From Arthrobacter saudimassiliensis (GTDB taxonomy: Bacteria; Actinomycetota; Actinomycetes; Actinomycetales; Micrococcaceae): DNA of 64,000 nucleotides. Position 1 is the first letter of the stretch, and the number at the start of each line of letters is the position of its first letter. The DNA lies in contig LN483070.1 of NCBI GenBank assembly GCA_900016675.1, positions 1,550,001 through 1,614,000 on the forward strand. Direction: 5' to 3'. The position numbers were made by a program, and so were the translations under genes. Below, in pieces: positions 36,340-45,161 of this stretch. The notes beneath the pieces are model-generated. The model was not told the origin of the DNA, did not search any database, and worked only from the letters and a program-made list of their open reading frames with translations.

Positions 36340-36735
36340 ATGTCCTTCGGCAAGCGTGAATACGACCGCCAGAAGCCCGAAATTGACTTCCCCGATCACG
36401 GGGCGCCCAGCGAGCTCGTCATCGAGGACATCATCGTCGGCGACGGCCGCGAGGCGAAGCCCGGGGACACCGTCTCCACCCACTACGTGGGCGTGGCCTT
36501 CTCCACCGGCGAGGAATTCGACGCCTCCTGGAACCGCGGCGCTCCGCTGGACTTCAAGGTCGGCGTCGGCCAGGTCATCCAGGGCTGGGACCAGGGCCTG
36601 CTCGGCATGAAGGTCGGCGGGCGCCGCCGGCTGGAGATTCCGGCGCACCTGGCCTACGGCGACCGCGGTGCCGGCGCGGCCATCGGCCCGGGCGAGTCCC
36701 TGATCTTCGTGGTCGACCTGCTCGGCGTCCGCTAG
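36340..36735 (+). CDS. Cytosolic FKBP-type peptidyl-prolyl cis-trans isomerase
   Basis: A 131-residue single FKBP domain with no signal peptide. The active-site segments are complete: VSTHYVGVAFSTGEEFDASWNRG, FKVGVGQVIQGWDQGLLGMKVGGRRRLEIPAHLAYGDRGAG and GESLIFVVDLLGVR. AAGGAG lies seven bases before the ATG. It shares a transcript with the lipoprotein FKBP and is followed by a 15-bp-stem terminator that ends the proteasome-FKBP run ahead of pafBC. Confidence 0.95.
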   Translation: MSFGKREYDRQKPEIDFPDHGAPSELVIEDIIVGDGREAKPGDTVSTHYVGVAFSTGEEFDASWNRGAPLDFKVGVGQVIQGWDQGLLGMKVGGRRRLEIPAHLAYGDRGAGAAIGPGESLIFVVDLLGVR

Positions 36736-36756
36736 GAGCCGAGGACACACCCGCCG

Positions 36757-36790
36757 GCGGCGCCCGTCCCCAGCCGGGGACGGGCGCCGC
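36757..36790 (+). terminator. Terminator after the FKBP genes
   Basis: A 15-bp perfect stem (36757-36771 with 36776-36790), with GGCGCCCGTCCCC as its core arm, closes a four-base loop AGCC. It separates the proteasome/FKBP operon from pafBC. Confidence 0.8.
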
Positions 36791-36862
36791 TGCGCTGTCA
36801 CGACGACGGCACCCCGCGGCTCAGGCCGCGCCCGCAGCCGTGCGCCCGGTAGATTAGGCCTC

Positions 36863-38857
36863 GTGTCCGCGAAACGAACCGAGCGCCTGCTCACCCTGGT
36901 CCTGGTCCTGATGTCCTCCGAGCGTGGCTTCAGGAAGCAAGAGCTCTTCGAGGAGGTCGACGCGTATCGGCTCGCGAGCACGCCCCAGGCGCGCGAGAAG
37001 CTGTTCGACCGCGACAAGGCCTTCCTGCGCGAGGAGGGCATCCCGGTGGAGTCCCTCGAAGAGCCCGGGGCCGAGGCGGAGACGGTCCGCTACCGCATCA
37101 GCAGTTCCGCCTACCGCCTGCCGGAGGTGCGCTTCACCGCCGCCGAGTCGGCCGCCCTGTCGCTGGCTGCACGGCTGTGGGAGCGGGCGGCGCTGGGCGG
37201 CCCGGCGTCCCGCGCGCTGCGCCGCCTGCACGACGGGGGAGCGGCGCCCGAGGCGGCCTCCTCCGACGCGTTCCGTCCCGCCCTGCGCACCGACGAACCG
37301 CAGTTCCCGGATCTGTGGCGGGCCGTCACCACCCGGCGGACGGTCGCGTTCGGCTACCGTGCCGCCGGCTGGGCGGAGGAGACCGAGCGCCGCGTCCAGC
37401 CGTGGGGGATGGGCAGCCGCTTCGGCCGCTGGTACCTCGTCGGATTCGACCTGGACCGGCAGGCCGAGCGCTTCTTCCGGCTCTCCCGCATGACGACGCC
37501 GGTGCGGCTGCTGGCGGGCCGCCCGTACGAGGTTCCTGCCGGCTTCAGCATTGACGCGTCCCTGGCCGGGCTGGATGACGCCGTGGAACCGGTCACCGCA
37601 GTCCTGGAGACCCGGCCCGGACGAGGCGCCGCGCTCCGGCTGCCCGCCGCGGAGGCCGCCGTCGACGGCGGCGACGGGTGGGAGCGGCTCACCGTCCGCA
37701 CCGGCGACGTCGAGGCCCTGGCGGCCGAAGTCGCCGCCCTGGGCACCGATGCGAGGGTGGTCAGCCCTCCGGAACTCGCGGCGCTGGTGCGCCGGGCGCT
37801 GACGCGCACGCTCGAGGCCCACGCCGCCGAACCGCCGGCCCTGCGCTTCGGCGCCGCGCGGCGGGTGCCGCAGGACACGGCGCAGGCGCATCTCGCACGG
37901 CTGCTGGACCTGGTGCCGTACGTGCTGCGCAACCAGGGCGCCGCCGTAGCCGAGACGGCCGCCCGCTTCGGCGTCTCGGAGGAGCAGCTGGCCAAGGACC
38001 TGTCGATGCTCTTCGTCAGCGGACCGCGCTTCTATCCCACCGCGCTGATGGATGTGGACTTCGAAAGCGGGCAGATCTACATCGGCAACGCCGACAGCCT
38101 CTCCCAGCCGATGCGGCTTTCCGCCGACGAGGCCGCCGCCCTGACCGTCGGGCTGCACGCGCTCCGCGAGCTGCCAGGAGCGGCCGATGCCGACGCGGCG
38201 GCCTCGGCGCTGCGCAAGCTCGAGGACGCCGCCGGCGAGGCCGTCGCAGCGGCTTCCTCGGTGTCGGTCCGGCTTGCCGAACCGCCGTCCGCGCCGGAGC
38301 TGCTCGAGCGCCTGCGCGCCGCCGCCGAGGACGGCCGCAGCGTCCTGCTGGGCTACCGGACACCCGGGCGGGAAGGTGCAACGGAACGGGTGGTGGATCC
38401 GCTGCGCGTGCACAGCCTCGGCGACCTCTGGTACCTGGAGGCCTGGTGCCACCGCGCCCAGGACCGCCGCAGCTTCCGCCTGGACCGCATTACCTCCGTG
38501 TCCGCCGCCGATCCCGCCGGCGGTGCAGGCACGGAGCGCCCCGCGCCCGGTTCGGGCACCGCCGGATCCGGCATTACCGGGCCCGGCGCCGCCGGGACGG
38601 ACGCCGGCGAGGACGGCGCCGACGTCGTCGTGGATCTGATCCTGGCTCCCTCGGCCGCCTGGATCGCGGTTGCGTACGGGGCCCAGGAGACCCTGGAACT
38701 GCCGGACGGGCGCACCGCCGCCCGGATCGCCACCGGTGACACCGGCTGGGTGCCGGGCTTTGCCGCGCGCTTCGCCGGGGAAGTCACGGTCGCCGGGCCG
38801 GCGGAGGTGCGGGAGGCGACGCTGGCCTGGCTGCGCGCCGCCGCCGACGCCGCGTAG
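36863..38857 (+). CDS. pafBC: Fused PafB-PafC transcriptional activator (WYL proteins)
   Basis: A 664-residue fusion of the two WYL-domain regulators that, as a PafB/PafC heterodimer in mycobacteria, switch on the LexA-independent DNA-damage response. Each half has a winged-helix domain (KRTERLLTLVLVLMSSERGFRKQELFEEV at the start; ARLLDLVPYVLRNQGAAVAETAARFGVSEEQLAKDLSMLFV in the second half), a WYL domain (VAFGYRAAGW...WGRWYLVGFDLDRQAERFFRLSRM type; then LLGYRT...LWYLEAWCHRAQDRRSFRLDRI) and a C-terminal extension. Fusion is known in Arthrobacter. A Gly/Ala/Pro-rich insert at residues about 548-588 splits the second C-terminal region. GTG at 36863 follows TAGATT by seven bases, suggesting a leaderless mRNA. 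Confidence 0.95.
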   Translation: MSAKRTERLLTLVLVLMSSERGFRKQELFEEVDAYRLASTPQAREKLFDRDKAFLREEGIPVESLEEPGAEAETVRYRISSSAYRLPEVRFTAAESAALSLAARLWERAALGGPASRALRRLHDGGAAPEAASSDAFRPALRTDEPQFPDLWRAVTTRRTVAFGYRAAGWAEETERRVQPWGMGSRFGRWYLVGFDLDRQAERFFRLSRMTTPVRLLAGRPYEVPAGFSIDASLAGLDDAVEPVTAVLETRPGRGAALRLPAAEAAVDGGDGWERLTVRTGDVEALAAEVAALGTDARVVSPPELAALVRRALTRTLEAHAAEPPALRFGAARRVPQDTAQAHLARLLDLVPYVLRNQGAAVAETAARFGVSEEQLAKDLSMLFVSGPRFYPTALMDVDFESGQIYIGNADSLSQPMRLSADEAAALTVGLHALRELPGAADADAAASALRKLEDAAGEAVAAASSVSVRLAEPPSAPELLERLRAAAEDGRSVLLGYRTPGREGATERVVDPLRVHSLGDLWYLEAWCHRAQDRRSFRLDRITSVSAADPAGGAGTERPAPGSGTAGSGITGPGAAGTDAGEDGADVVVDLILAPSAAWIAVAYGAQETLELPDGRTAARIATGDTGWVPGFAARFAGEVTVAGPAEVREATLAWLRAAADAA

Positions 38858-38891
38858 GCGCCTTCACCGTCCGCTCCACTATGCTGGAGGC

Positions 38892-39230
38892 ATGCCTTGG
38901 TGGTTCTGGATCCTGCTGTGGGTTGCCCTCGCGGCGACGGCGCTGCTTTTCTACGTCTTCGTGGGGTGGCGGCTCGTGAAGTCCTTCATGGCACTGATGC
39001 GCCAGGCCCGGCAGTCCGCGGACCAGCTGGTGCCCGAAGGCGGCTTCGGCTCGGCCGAGCTGCCGCTGCATCCGCAGCCCCTGCCGGGCGTGTTCCAGGA
39101 CCCGACGGCGGCCCGTGCGCACTGGGAGGCGGGCAAGGCCGCCCGACGCGAGGCGCGCCGGGCCCGGCGCGTCGAACGGCGGCTGGCCAACGGGCAGCCG
39201 CGCGCTATGCGCGACCTGCCGGACCTCTGA
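38892..39230 (+). CDS. Small single-pass membrane protein of unknown function
   Basis: A 112-residue protein. It has one N-terminal hydrophobic helix (WWFWILLWVALAATALLFYVFVGW), then a cytoplasmic part with LPLHPQPLPGVFQDPTAARAHWEAG and an Arg/Ala-rich helical tail. I know no function; relatives stand between pafBC and tatA in Arthrobacter-type genomes, by memory. The ATG follows TATGCT by six bases with a weak GGAGG between, so either leaderless or SD-driven initiation is possible. Codon use and position support a real gene. Confidence 0.75.
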   Translation: MPWWFWILLWVALAATALLFYVFVGWRLVKSFMALMRQARQSADQLVPEGGFGSAELPLHPQPLPGVFQDPTAARAHWEAGKAARREARRARRVERRLANGQPRAMRDLPDL

Positions 39231-39232
39231 CG

Positions 39233-39238
39233 TAGAAT
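39233..39238 (+). promoter_or_regulatory. Candidate -10 box of the tatAC operon
   Basis: TAGAAT lies 24 bases before the tatA ATG and would give a leader of about 18 nt that includes AAAGGA. No clear -35 box was found. Confidence 0.4.
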
Positions 39239-39262
39239 TGCACCAAACGAAAGGACCCCGGC

Positions 39263-39562
39263 ATGAGGCTAGAAGGATGGCACATTGTCATCATCATCGT
39301 GATCGCAATCCTGCTCTTCGGAGCGCCCAAGCTTCCGGGCCTGGCCCGCAGCCTCGGGCAGTCCCTGCGCATCTTCAAGTCCGAAGTGAAGCAGATGAAG
39401 GATGACGACAAGCCCAGGGCATCCGCCGAGGAGCCGGTCGAAGGCCGCATCGTTCCGAACGACGCCGGCACTCCCGGGACCGCCGGCCAGCCGCCCCGCC
39501 CGGGCACCCCGGGCACTCCCGGCAGCACCGGCGGTACGAACAGTCCCTCCTCCGGCGCCTGA
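39263..39562 (+). CDS. tatA: Sec-independent (Tat) translocase subunit TatA
   Basis: A 99-residue protein with one membrane helix ([20 protein letters not shown]), the FGxxKLP hinge and the amphipathic helix [20 protein letters not shown]. It oligomerises to form the pore for folded proteins with twin-arginine signals. The C-terminus is a flexible Pro/Gly/Thr-rich tail. AAAGGA lies upstream of the ATG. tatC follows four bases later; tatB is not in the window. Confidence 0.97.
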   Translation: MRLEGWHIVIIIVIAILLFGAPKLPGLARSLGQSLRIFKSEVKQMKDDDKPRASAEEPVEGRIVPNDAGTPGTAGQPPRPGTPGTPGSTGGTNSPSSGA

Positions 39563-39566
39563 GTAA

Positions 39567-40394
39567 GTGGCGCTGAGCAAGAAGCGCAGGGCCAACCCCG
39601 AAGGGCGGATGGCGCTCAAGGAGCACCTGAAGGAACTGCGCAACCGGCTCTTCAAGGCCGCCCTGGCGGTCATCGCCGGTACCGTCGGCGGGTTCTTCCT
39701 CTACACCCCGGTGTTCGAGGCGCTGACCCGGCCGGTGCTCGAGGTGGGGAACCAGGACGGGCGTTTCGCCACCATCAACTTCGACGGCGTCGCCACCTCC
39801 TTCGACCTCATGGTGCAGGTCTCGGTCTTCATCGGCCTGCTCGTCTCCAGCCCCGTCTGGCTGTATCAGCTGTGGGCCTTCATCACGCCCGGGCTCAAGC
39901 GCAAGGAACGCCGGGTGGCCCTCGTGTTCATGGGCATCTCGGTGCCCATGTTCATCGGCGGGGTGGCCCTGGCCTGGCTGGTGCTGCCGAACGCCGTCCG
40001 GGTCCTGACCGACTTCACCCCCGAAGGCGGCTCCAACGTCATCACGGCGTCCGTCTACCTGGCGTTCGTGATCCGGCTGCTGCTCGCCTTCGGCATCGCC
40101 TTTCTGCTGCCGGTCATCATGGTGGGCCTGAACCTGCTCGGTATCCTGCCCGGGCGGACCATCCTCAAGGGCTGGCGGATCACCGTGTTCGTGATCTGCC
40201 TCTTCGCCGCCATGGCCGCCCCGGGAGCCGACGCGCTGAGCATGTTCTACCTCGCCATCCCGCTGCTGGCGCTCTTCGGCATCGCGCTCGGCCTGTGCCT
40301 GCTCAACGACCGCCGTCGGGCCCGCCGGGAGGCCGCCCGGGAGGCGGAGGTCGGCGCTTCGGCGGACACCGCCAGCAGCATCGACGGGCTCTGA
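39567..40394 (+). CDS. tatC: Sec-independent (Tat) translocase subunit TatC
   Basis: A 275-residue six-helix membrane protein that binds twin-arginine signal peptides. Key segments are MALKEHLKELRNRLF (N-terminal, with the Glu and Arg needed for signal binding), SVFIGLLVSSPVWLYQLWAFITPGLKRKERR and VIRLLLAFGIAFLLPVIMVGLNLLGI. Start GTG at 39567, four bases after tatA. The C-terminal tail is charged and ends in ASADTASSIDGL. It is likely co-transcribed with tatA, while the helicase gene after it has its own TAGGCT box. Confidence 0.97.
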   Translation: MALSKKRRANPEGRMALKEHLKELRNRLFKAALAVIAGTVGGFFLYTPVFEALTRPVLEVGNQDGRFATINFDGVATSFDLMVQVSVFIGLLVSSPVWLYQLWAFITPGLKRKERRVALVFMGISVPMFIGGVALAWLVLPNAVRVLTDFTPEGGSNVITASVYLAFVIRLLLAFGIAFLLPVIMVGLNLLGILPGRTILKGWRITVFVICLFAAMAAPGADALSMFYLAIPLLALFGIALGLCLLNDRRRARREAAREAEVGASADTASSIDGL

Positions 40395-40453
40395 CCGCTC
40401 GGCCCTGAGTGAACGCGGCCTTCCGCCCGGAGCCACCGACTAGGCTGGGAGCT

Positions 40454-43300
40454 ATGAGTTCTCCCTCGGAACGGTACCTGGCCGCAAAACAACGGGCCGA
40501 GCACGCCAAGAGCCGGCTGGGGGTCTTCGAGCAGTCGCTGGGCTTTGACCTCGACCCCTTCCAGATCGAGGCCTGCCGCGCGGTGGAGGCCGGCCGGGGC
40601 GTCCTGGTGGCTGCCCCCACCGGCGCCGGCAAGACCGTGGTGGGCGAGTTCGCCGTGTACATGGCGCTGCAGCGGGGGCTCAAGGCGTTCTACACCACGC
40701 CCATCAAGGCCCTGAGCAACCAGAAGTACACGGAGCTCGCCGCGTCCTACGGCGCCGAGCGGGTCGGGCTGCTGACCGGTGACACCAGCATCAACCCCGA
40801 AGCCGACGTGGTGGTCATGACCACCGAAGTGCTGCGCAACATGCTGTACGCAAACTCCTCCACCCTGGACGCCCTGGGCTACGTGGTGATGGACGAGGTG
40901 CATTACCTCGCCGACCGGTTCCGCGGCGCCGTCTGGGAAGAGGTCATCATCCACCTGCACCAGGACGTGCAGGTCATCTCGCTCAGCGCCACCGTCTCCA
41001 ACGCGGAGGAGTTCGGGGCCTGGCTGGACACCGTCCGCGGCGACACCGACGTCGTGGTCTCCGAACACCGGCCCGTGCCGCTGTGGCAGCACGTGATGGT
41101 GGGCCGGGAGATCTTCGACCTGTTCGCCTCCGACGTCGCGTTCGACGAAGCCGTGGACACCACCGGCGGGGTGCAGGAACGCTATTCCGTGAACCCCGAG
41201 CTGCTTGAGCTGGCCCGGGCGGAGACCCGCACCAGCCAGCGCGGCCACTGGGGCGGACCCCGCAGCGGCCCGAGGGGCCGGGGACGCGGCGGCCGCCAGC
41301 CGGCCGGCCCGCCCCGGCACGGCAACCCGCTCACCCGCACCCAGCGTGCCTCGCGGCCGCAGGTGATCGCCCAGCTGGACCGCAACGGCCTGCTGCCGGC
41401 CATCACGTTCATCTTTTCCCGCAACGGCTGCGACGCCGCGGTGCGCCAGTGCATCGACTCCGGGCTGTGGCTCACCACCGAGGCCGAACGCAGCGCCATC
41501 GCCGCGGTGGTCGACGCGGCGACCGCGGAGATTCCGCAGGATGACCTGGAGGTGCTGGACTTCTGGACCTGGCGGGAGGGCCTGGTCCGGGGGTTCGCCG
41601 CCCATCACGCCGGCCTGCTGCCGACGTTCAAGGAGGTCGTGGAAAAGCTGTTCGCCGCCGGGCTGGTCCGTGCCGTCTTCGCCACGGAAACCCTGGCCCT
41701 GGGCGTGAACATGCCGGCCCGCACCGTCGTGCTGGAAAAGCTGGACAAGTTCAACGGCGAGGCGCACGTCGACATCACGGCGGGGGAGTACACCCAGCTG
41801 ACCGGCCGGGCCGGACGCCGCGGGATCGACGTCGAGGGCCATGCCGTGGTGCTCTGGCAGCCGGGCACCGATCCGGCGGCGGTGGCCGGGCTGGCCTCGC
41901 GGCGCACCTATCCGCTGAACTCGAGCTTCAGCCCGACCTACAACATGAGCATCAACCTCATCGCCCAGTTCGGGCAGGAGCGGGCACGGGAAATCCTGGA
42001 GTCCTCCTTCGCCCAGTTCCAGGCCGACCGGTCCGTGGTGGGCCTGGCCCGCCAGGTCCGTTCGCGCGAGGAGTCCCTGGCCGGCTACGAGAAGTCGATG
42101 ACCTGCCACCTGGGCGACTTCACCGAGTACGCAGCCCTGCGCCGTCGCCTGTCGGACCTGGAGTCCCAGGCCTCCAAGACCCGGGCCCGGAACCAGCGGT
42201 CGGCCATGTCCGCGTCGCTGGAGTCGCTGCGCCCGGGCGACGTGGTGCAGCTTCCCGGCGGCCGGCTCACCGGGCACGCGGTGGTGCTCAGCCCGGACCA
42301 GGGTGCCCGCGAGCCGCGGCCCACGGTCCTCACCGATGAGAAGCAGATCCGCCGGCTCAGCGTGCAGGACCTCGCCGGCCCGGTGGAGGTGGTCTCGCAC
42401 ATCCGCATTCCCAAGCAGTTCAACGCGCGCACGCCGAAGGACCGGCGCGATCTCGCCTCGTCGATGCGCAACGCGATCCACGACCACCGCCCGCCCCGTG
42501 CCGGCGGCCGGCGCACCGACGCCCTGCACGCCGGCGGCACCGAACGGCAGGAACAGGCCATCGCCGATCTGCGGCGCCAGATGCGGGCCCATCCGTGCCA
42601 TGGCTGCAGCGACCGCGAAAACCACGCCCGCTGGGCGGAGCGGTGGTGGAAGCTCCGCCGCGAAACCGATGCGCTCGTGGCCCAGATCCGGGGCAGGACC
42701 AACACCATCGCGCGGACGTTCGACCGCGTCAGCGGCGTGCTGGAACGCTACGGCTATGTCGCGGAGGATGCCGACGGACGCCTCACGGTCACCGATGACG
42801 GGCAGAAGCTGCGCCGGATCTACGGTGAGAAGGACCTCCTGGTGGCCCTCTCCCTGCAGGACGGAGCGTTCGAGGACCTCAGCGCGGTGGAGCTGGCGTC
42901 TCTGGCCACGGTGCTGGTCTACCAGGCCAAGCGCGACGAGCGCGGCCTGCGGCCGCGGCTGCCCACCCCTGCCCTGGAGGAGTCGATGGACATCATCGTC
43001 CGCCAGTGGTCTAACCTGACGGACGTCGAGGAATCCGAGAAGATCGGCGTCACCGCCGAACCCGAACTTGGACTGGTCTGGCCGATGTACAAGTGGGCCT
43101 CCGGACGGCACCTGCAGGCCGCGCTGCACGGCACGGAGCTGGCCGCCGGCGACTTCGTCCGCTGGGCGAAGCAGCTCATCGACCTGCTCGACCAGCTCGC
43201 CAAGGTTCCCGACCTCCCGGCCGGCCTCCGCCGCCGCTGCCTGGACGCCATCGCCCTGGTGCGCCGCGGCGTCGTCGCATACTCCAACGTGGGCGAATAG
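40454..43300 (+). CDS. helY: Ski2/Mtr4-like DEVH-box RNA helicase (HelY family)
   Basis: A 948-residue superfamily 2 helicase. Walker A is AAPTGAGKT with Lys60, Walker B is DEVH at 147-150, motif III is SLSATVSN, and the C-terminal RecA domain ends in YTQLTGRAGRRGIDVEG. After the helicase core come a winged helix and a helical ratchet, with a beta-barrel-like insert around LRPGDVVQLPGGRL that resembles the KOW/arch part of Mtr4. It is expected to unwind structured RNA; a basic Gly/Arg-rich linker lies near residue 270. Neighbouring tatC is the usual context. The ATG follows TAGGCT by seven bases without a ribosome-binding site. Confidence 0.93.
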   Translation: MSSPSERYLAAKQRAEHAKSRLGVFEQSLGFDLDPFQIEACRAVEAGRGVLVAAPTGAGKTVVGEFAVYMALQRGLKAFYTTPIKALSNQKYTELAASYGAERVGLLTGDTSINPEADVVVMTTEVLRNMLYANSSTLDALGYVVMDEVHYLADRFRGAVWEEVIIHLHQDVQVISLSATVSNAEEFGAWLDTVRGDTDVVVSEHRPVPLWQHVMVGREIFDLFASDVAFDEAVDTTGGVQERYSVNPELLELARAETRTSQRGHWGGPRSGPRGRGRGGRQPAGPPRHGNPLTRTQRASRPQVIAQLDRNGLLPAITFIFSRNGCDAAVRQCIDSGLWLTTEAERSAIAAVVDAATAEIPQDDLEVLDFWTWREGLVRGFAAHHAGLLPTFKEVVEKLFAAGLVRAVFATETLALGVNMPARTVVLEKLDKFNGEAHVDITAGEYTQLTGRAGRRGIDVEGHAVVLWQPGTDPAAVAGLASRRTYPLNSSFSPTYNMSINLIAQFGQERAREILESSFAQFQADRSVVGLARQVRSREESLAGYEKSMTCHLGDFTEYAALRRRLSDLESQASKTRARNQRSAMSASLESLRPGDVVQLPGGRLTGHAVVLSPDQGAREPRPTVLTDEKQIRRLSVQDLAGPVEVVSHIRIPKQFNARTPKDRRDLASSMRNAIHDHRPPRAGGRRTDALHAGGTERQEQAIADLRRQMRAHPCHGCSDRENHARWAERWWKLRRETDALVAQIRGRTNTIARTFDRVSGVLERYGYVAEDADGRLTVTDDGQKLRRIYGEKDLLVALSLQDGAFEDLSAVELASLATVLVYQAKRDERGLRPRLPTPALEESMDIIVRQWSNLTDVEESEKIGVTAEPELGLVWPMYKWASGRHLQAALHGTELAAGDFVRWAKQLIDLLDQLAKVPDLPAGLRRRCLDAIALVRRGVVAYSNVGE

Positions 43301-43337
43301 CCCAGCCCTTCCTGCACAGAAAGACCACGGTGACTCC

Positions 43338-44990
43338 TTGAACGGCAGTACTTCCTCCGACCGCGCCCTGACCATGTACCGCAACGGGTCGGTCTACAGC
43401 ACCGCGGACCCCCTCGCGACGGCCATGCTGGTGGACGGCGACACCGTCGCCTGGGTGGGCTCGGAACACGCGGCCACCTCCATCCTCGACTCCAAGATGC
43501 AGGTGGTCGACCTGCAGGGCGCGCTCGTCGCACCGGGGTTCGTGGACTCCCACGTCCACCTGACCGAGACGGGCATCGGCCTGTCCTCCCTGGATCTTTC
43601 CGCCGTCCGCAGCCTGGGCGAGCTGCTCGACGCCGTCGCGGGCGCGGCGGCGGCACAGCCGGCCGGGATCCTCCTCGGCCACGGCTGGGACGAATCCGAG
43701 TGGCCCGAGCGCCGGGTTCCTTCCGCCGCGGAACTGGATGCGGCCTCCGGCGGACGCCGGGTGTATCTGGCCCGGACCGACGTGCACTGCGCCGTCGTCT
43801 CCGGTGCGCTGGCGGCGGATCTTGGCCTTGCCGGTTACGACGGCTGGGAGGACGGGTTCGTCGTCCGCGATGCGCATGCCGCTGCCCGCCGGGCGGCCCG
43901 CGAGTTCAGCCTCCCGGAGCGCGCCGGCTACCAGCAGGCGGCGCTGCGGGCCGCCGCCGCGGCGGGCATCGTCGCCGTGGCCGAAATGGCCGCCCCGCAT
44001 ATCGGCACCGTCGAGGACCTGCGCCAGCTGCTGGGCTTGGAGGGCAGCCTCGGCGAGGCTCCGCTTCCGCAGGTCCTGGGTTACTGGGGCCAGGCCGTGG
44101 CCACCGAGCAGGAGGCGCGGGATGTGGCCGCCCTGTTCGAGGGAAGACTGCGCGGGCTGGCCGGGGACCTGAATATCGACGGCTCCATCGGCGCGCGCAC
44201 GGCCAGGCTGCGGGCTCCCTACGCCGATGCCCCGGACGAGCTCGGGACGCTCTTCCTCACGGCCGAGGAAGCAGGCGCGCACCTGGCCGCAGCCACCGCT
44301 GCAGGCCTGCAGGGCGGCTTCCACGTCATCGGCGACGGCGGCCTCGACGTCGCCCTCGAGGCGCTCCGGATCGCCGCGAAACTGCAGGGCGAGGAAGCGG
44401 TCCGGGCCCGGCACCACCGGTTCGAGCATGTGGAGATGGCCGACGACGCCGCGATCGCCGAGCTGGTCAGGTTCGGCGTCACCGCCGGACTGCAGCCGGT
44501 CTTTGACGCGCTGTGGGGCGCACCGGAAGGGCTGTACAGCCAGCGGCTGGGAGCTGATCGGGCGGCCGGCATGAACCGCACGGCGTCGCTGCTCTCCGCC
44601 GGCGTTCCGGTGGCCTTCGGTTCGGACAGCCCGGTCACGTCCCTTGACCCCTGGTCGGCGGTGCGGGCCGCGGTGATGCACCACAACCGTGCCGAGCGTG
44701 TCTCCGCCCGCGCCGCCTTCATTGCGTCCACCCGCGCCGGGTGGCGGGCCGCCGGCGGGTCCAACCCGATGCTCGGCCAGCTGGGTCCGGGCACCCCGGC
44801 CTCGTTCGCTGTGTGGGAGGTCGAGGAACTGATGGTCCAGGCCGCAGATCCGACCGTCCAGGCCTGGAGCACCGACCCCCGGGCCCGAACGCCCCTGCTG
44901 CCGGCGCTGGACACCGACCACGCGCCGCGCTGCCTGCAGACCGTCCACCACGGAACCGAGCTGTACCGCTCCGACGATTTCGGGGCCTGA
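43338..44990 (+). CDS. Amidohydrolase family protein (YtcJ-like)
   Basis: A metal-dependent hydrolase of about 550 residues. The N-terminal composite beta-domain leads to GALVAPGFVDSHVHLTETG, where HxH binds metal; the Lys/Glu region lies around SLGELLDAVAG, with later metal ligands in GGFHVIGDGGLDVALEAL, HRFEHVEM and FGSDSPVTSLDPW. Relatives (amidohydrolase 3, YtcJ) act on N-formyl or N-acyl compounds, but substrates are rarely known. The start is uncertain: TTG at 43338 keeps the first strand complete, while ATG at 43374 would shorten it by 12 residues, and neither has a good ribosome-binding site. It lies 37 bases after the helicase and is probably co-transcribed. Confidence 0.85.
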   Translation: MNGSTSSDRALTMYRNGSVYSTADPLATAMLVDGDTVAWVGSEHAATSILDSKMQVVDLQGALVAPGFVDSHVHLTETGIGLSSLDLSAVRSLGELLDAVAGAAAAQPAGILLGHGWDESEWPERRVPSAAELDAASGGRRVYLARTDVHCAVVSGALAADLGLAGYDGWEDGFVVRDAHAAARRAAREFSLPERAGYQQAALRAAAAAGIVAVAEMAAPHIGTVEDLRQLLGLEGSLGEAPLPQVLGYWGQAVATEQEARDVAALFEGRLRGLAGDLNIDGSIGARTARLRAPYADAPDELGTLFLTAEEAGAHLAAATAAGLQGGFHVIGDGGLDVALEALRIAAKLQGEEAVRARHHRFEHVEMADDAAIAELVRFGVTAGLQPVFDALWGAPEGLYSQRLGADRAAGMNRTASLLSAGVPVAFGSDSPVTSLDPWSAVRAAVMHHNRAERVSARAAFIASTRAGWRAAGGSNPMLGQLGPGTPASFAVWEVEELMVQAADPTVQAWSTDPRARTPLLPALDTDHAPRCLQTVHHGTELYRSDDFGA

Positions 44991-45028
44991 GCCTGAGGTT
45001 GAGACGCACGTCACACTTCGGTCGATGC

Positions 45029-45057
45029 TTGGACGTCCCGCCGGTGCGCCTTAGGCT
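45029..45057 (+). promoter_or_regulatory. Promoter of the candidate small RNA
   Basis: TTGGAC at 45029-45034, a 17-base spacer and TAGGCT at 45052-45057 form a well-spaced sigma-70-type promoter. No start codon with an open frame follows within the next 100 bases. Confidence 0.65.
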
Positions 45058-45063
45058 GTAGCC

Positions 45064-45161
45064 GGCGCGGACGGGCCCTTGAGAGCCACGTCCGCTCGTC
45101 TCCTGACGAGTCAGGGGACACTGTCCTGATTCCGGCCCCTGCCTTCGCCGGCAGGGGCCGG
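45064..45161 (+). ncRNA. Candidate structured small RNA of about 100 nt
   Basis: Starting seven bases after TAGGCT, the sequence folds into four hairpins in series. First: GCGGACG-GGC with GCC-a-CGTCCGC (45067-45095). Second: CTCGTC/GACGAG with loop TCCT (45095-45110). Third: TCAGG/CCTGA (45111-45129). Fourth: a 12-bp perfect terminator stem (45132-45161). There is no open reading frame. It does not match the SRP RNA core or a 6C-type RNA as I remember them. It is an inferred gene; a 5' fragment of the downstream glycosyltransferase leader is the alternative. Confidence 0.55.
45132..45161 (+). terminator. Terminator of the candidate small RNA
   Basis: CCGGCCCCTGCC (45132-45143) pairs perfectly with 45150-45161 around TTCGCC. 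There is no T tail. It lies about 230 bases before the glycosyltransferase start. Confidence 0.65.

Noticed and set aside
45064-45161. SRP RNA, 6C RNA or riboswitch
   Set aside because: The SRP tetraloop region with its conserved GGAAG/AGCAGC parts is missing, loops are not C-rich, and no ligand-binding core was recognised.
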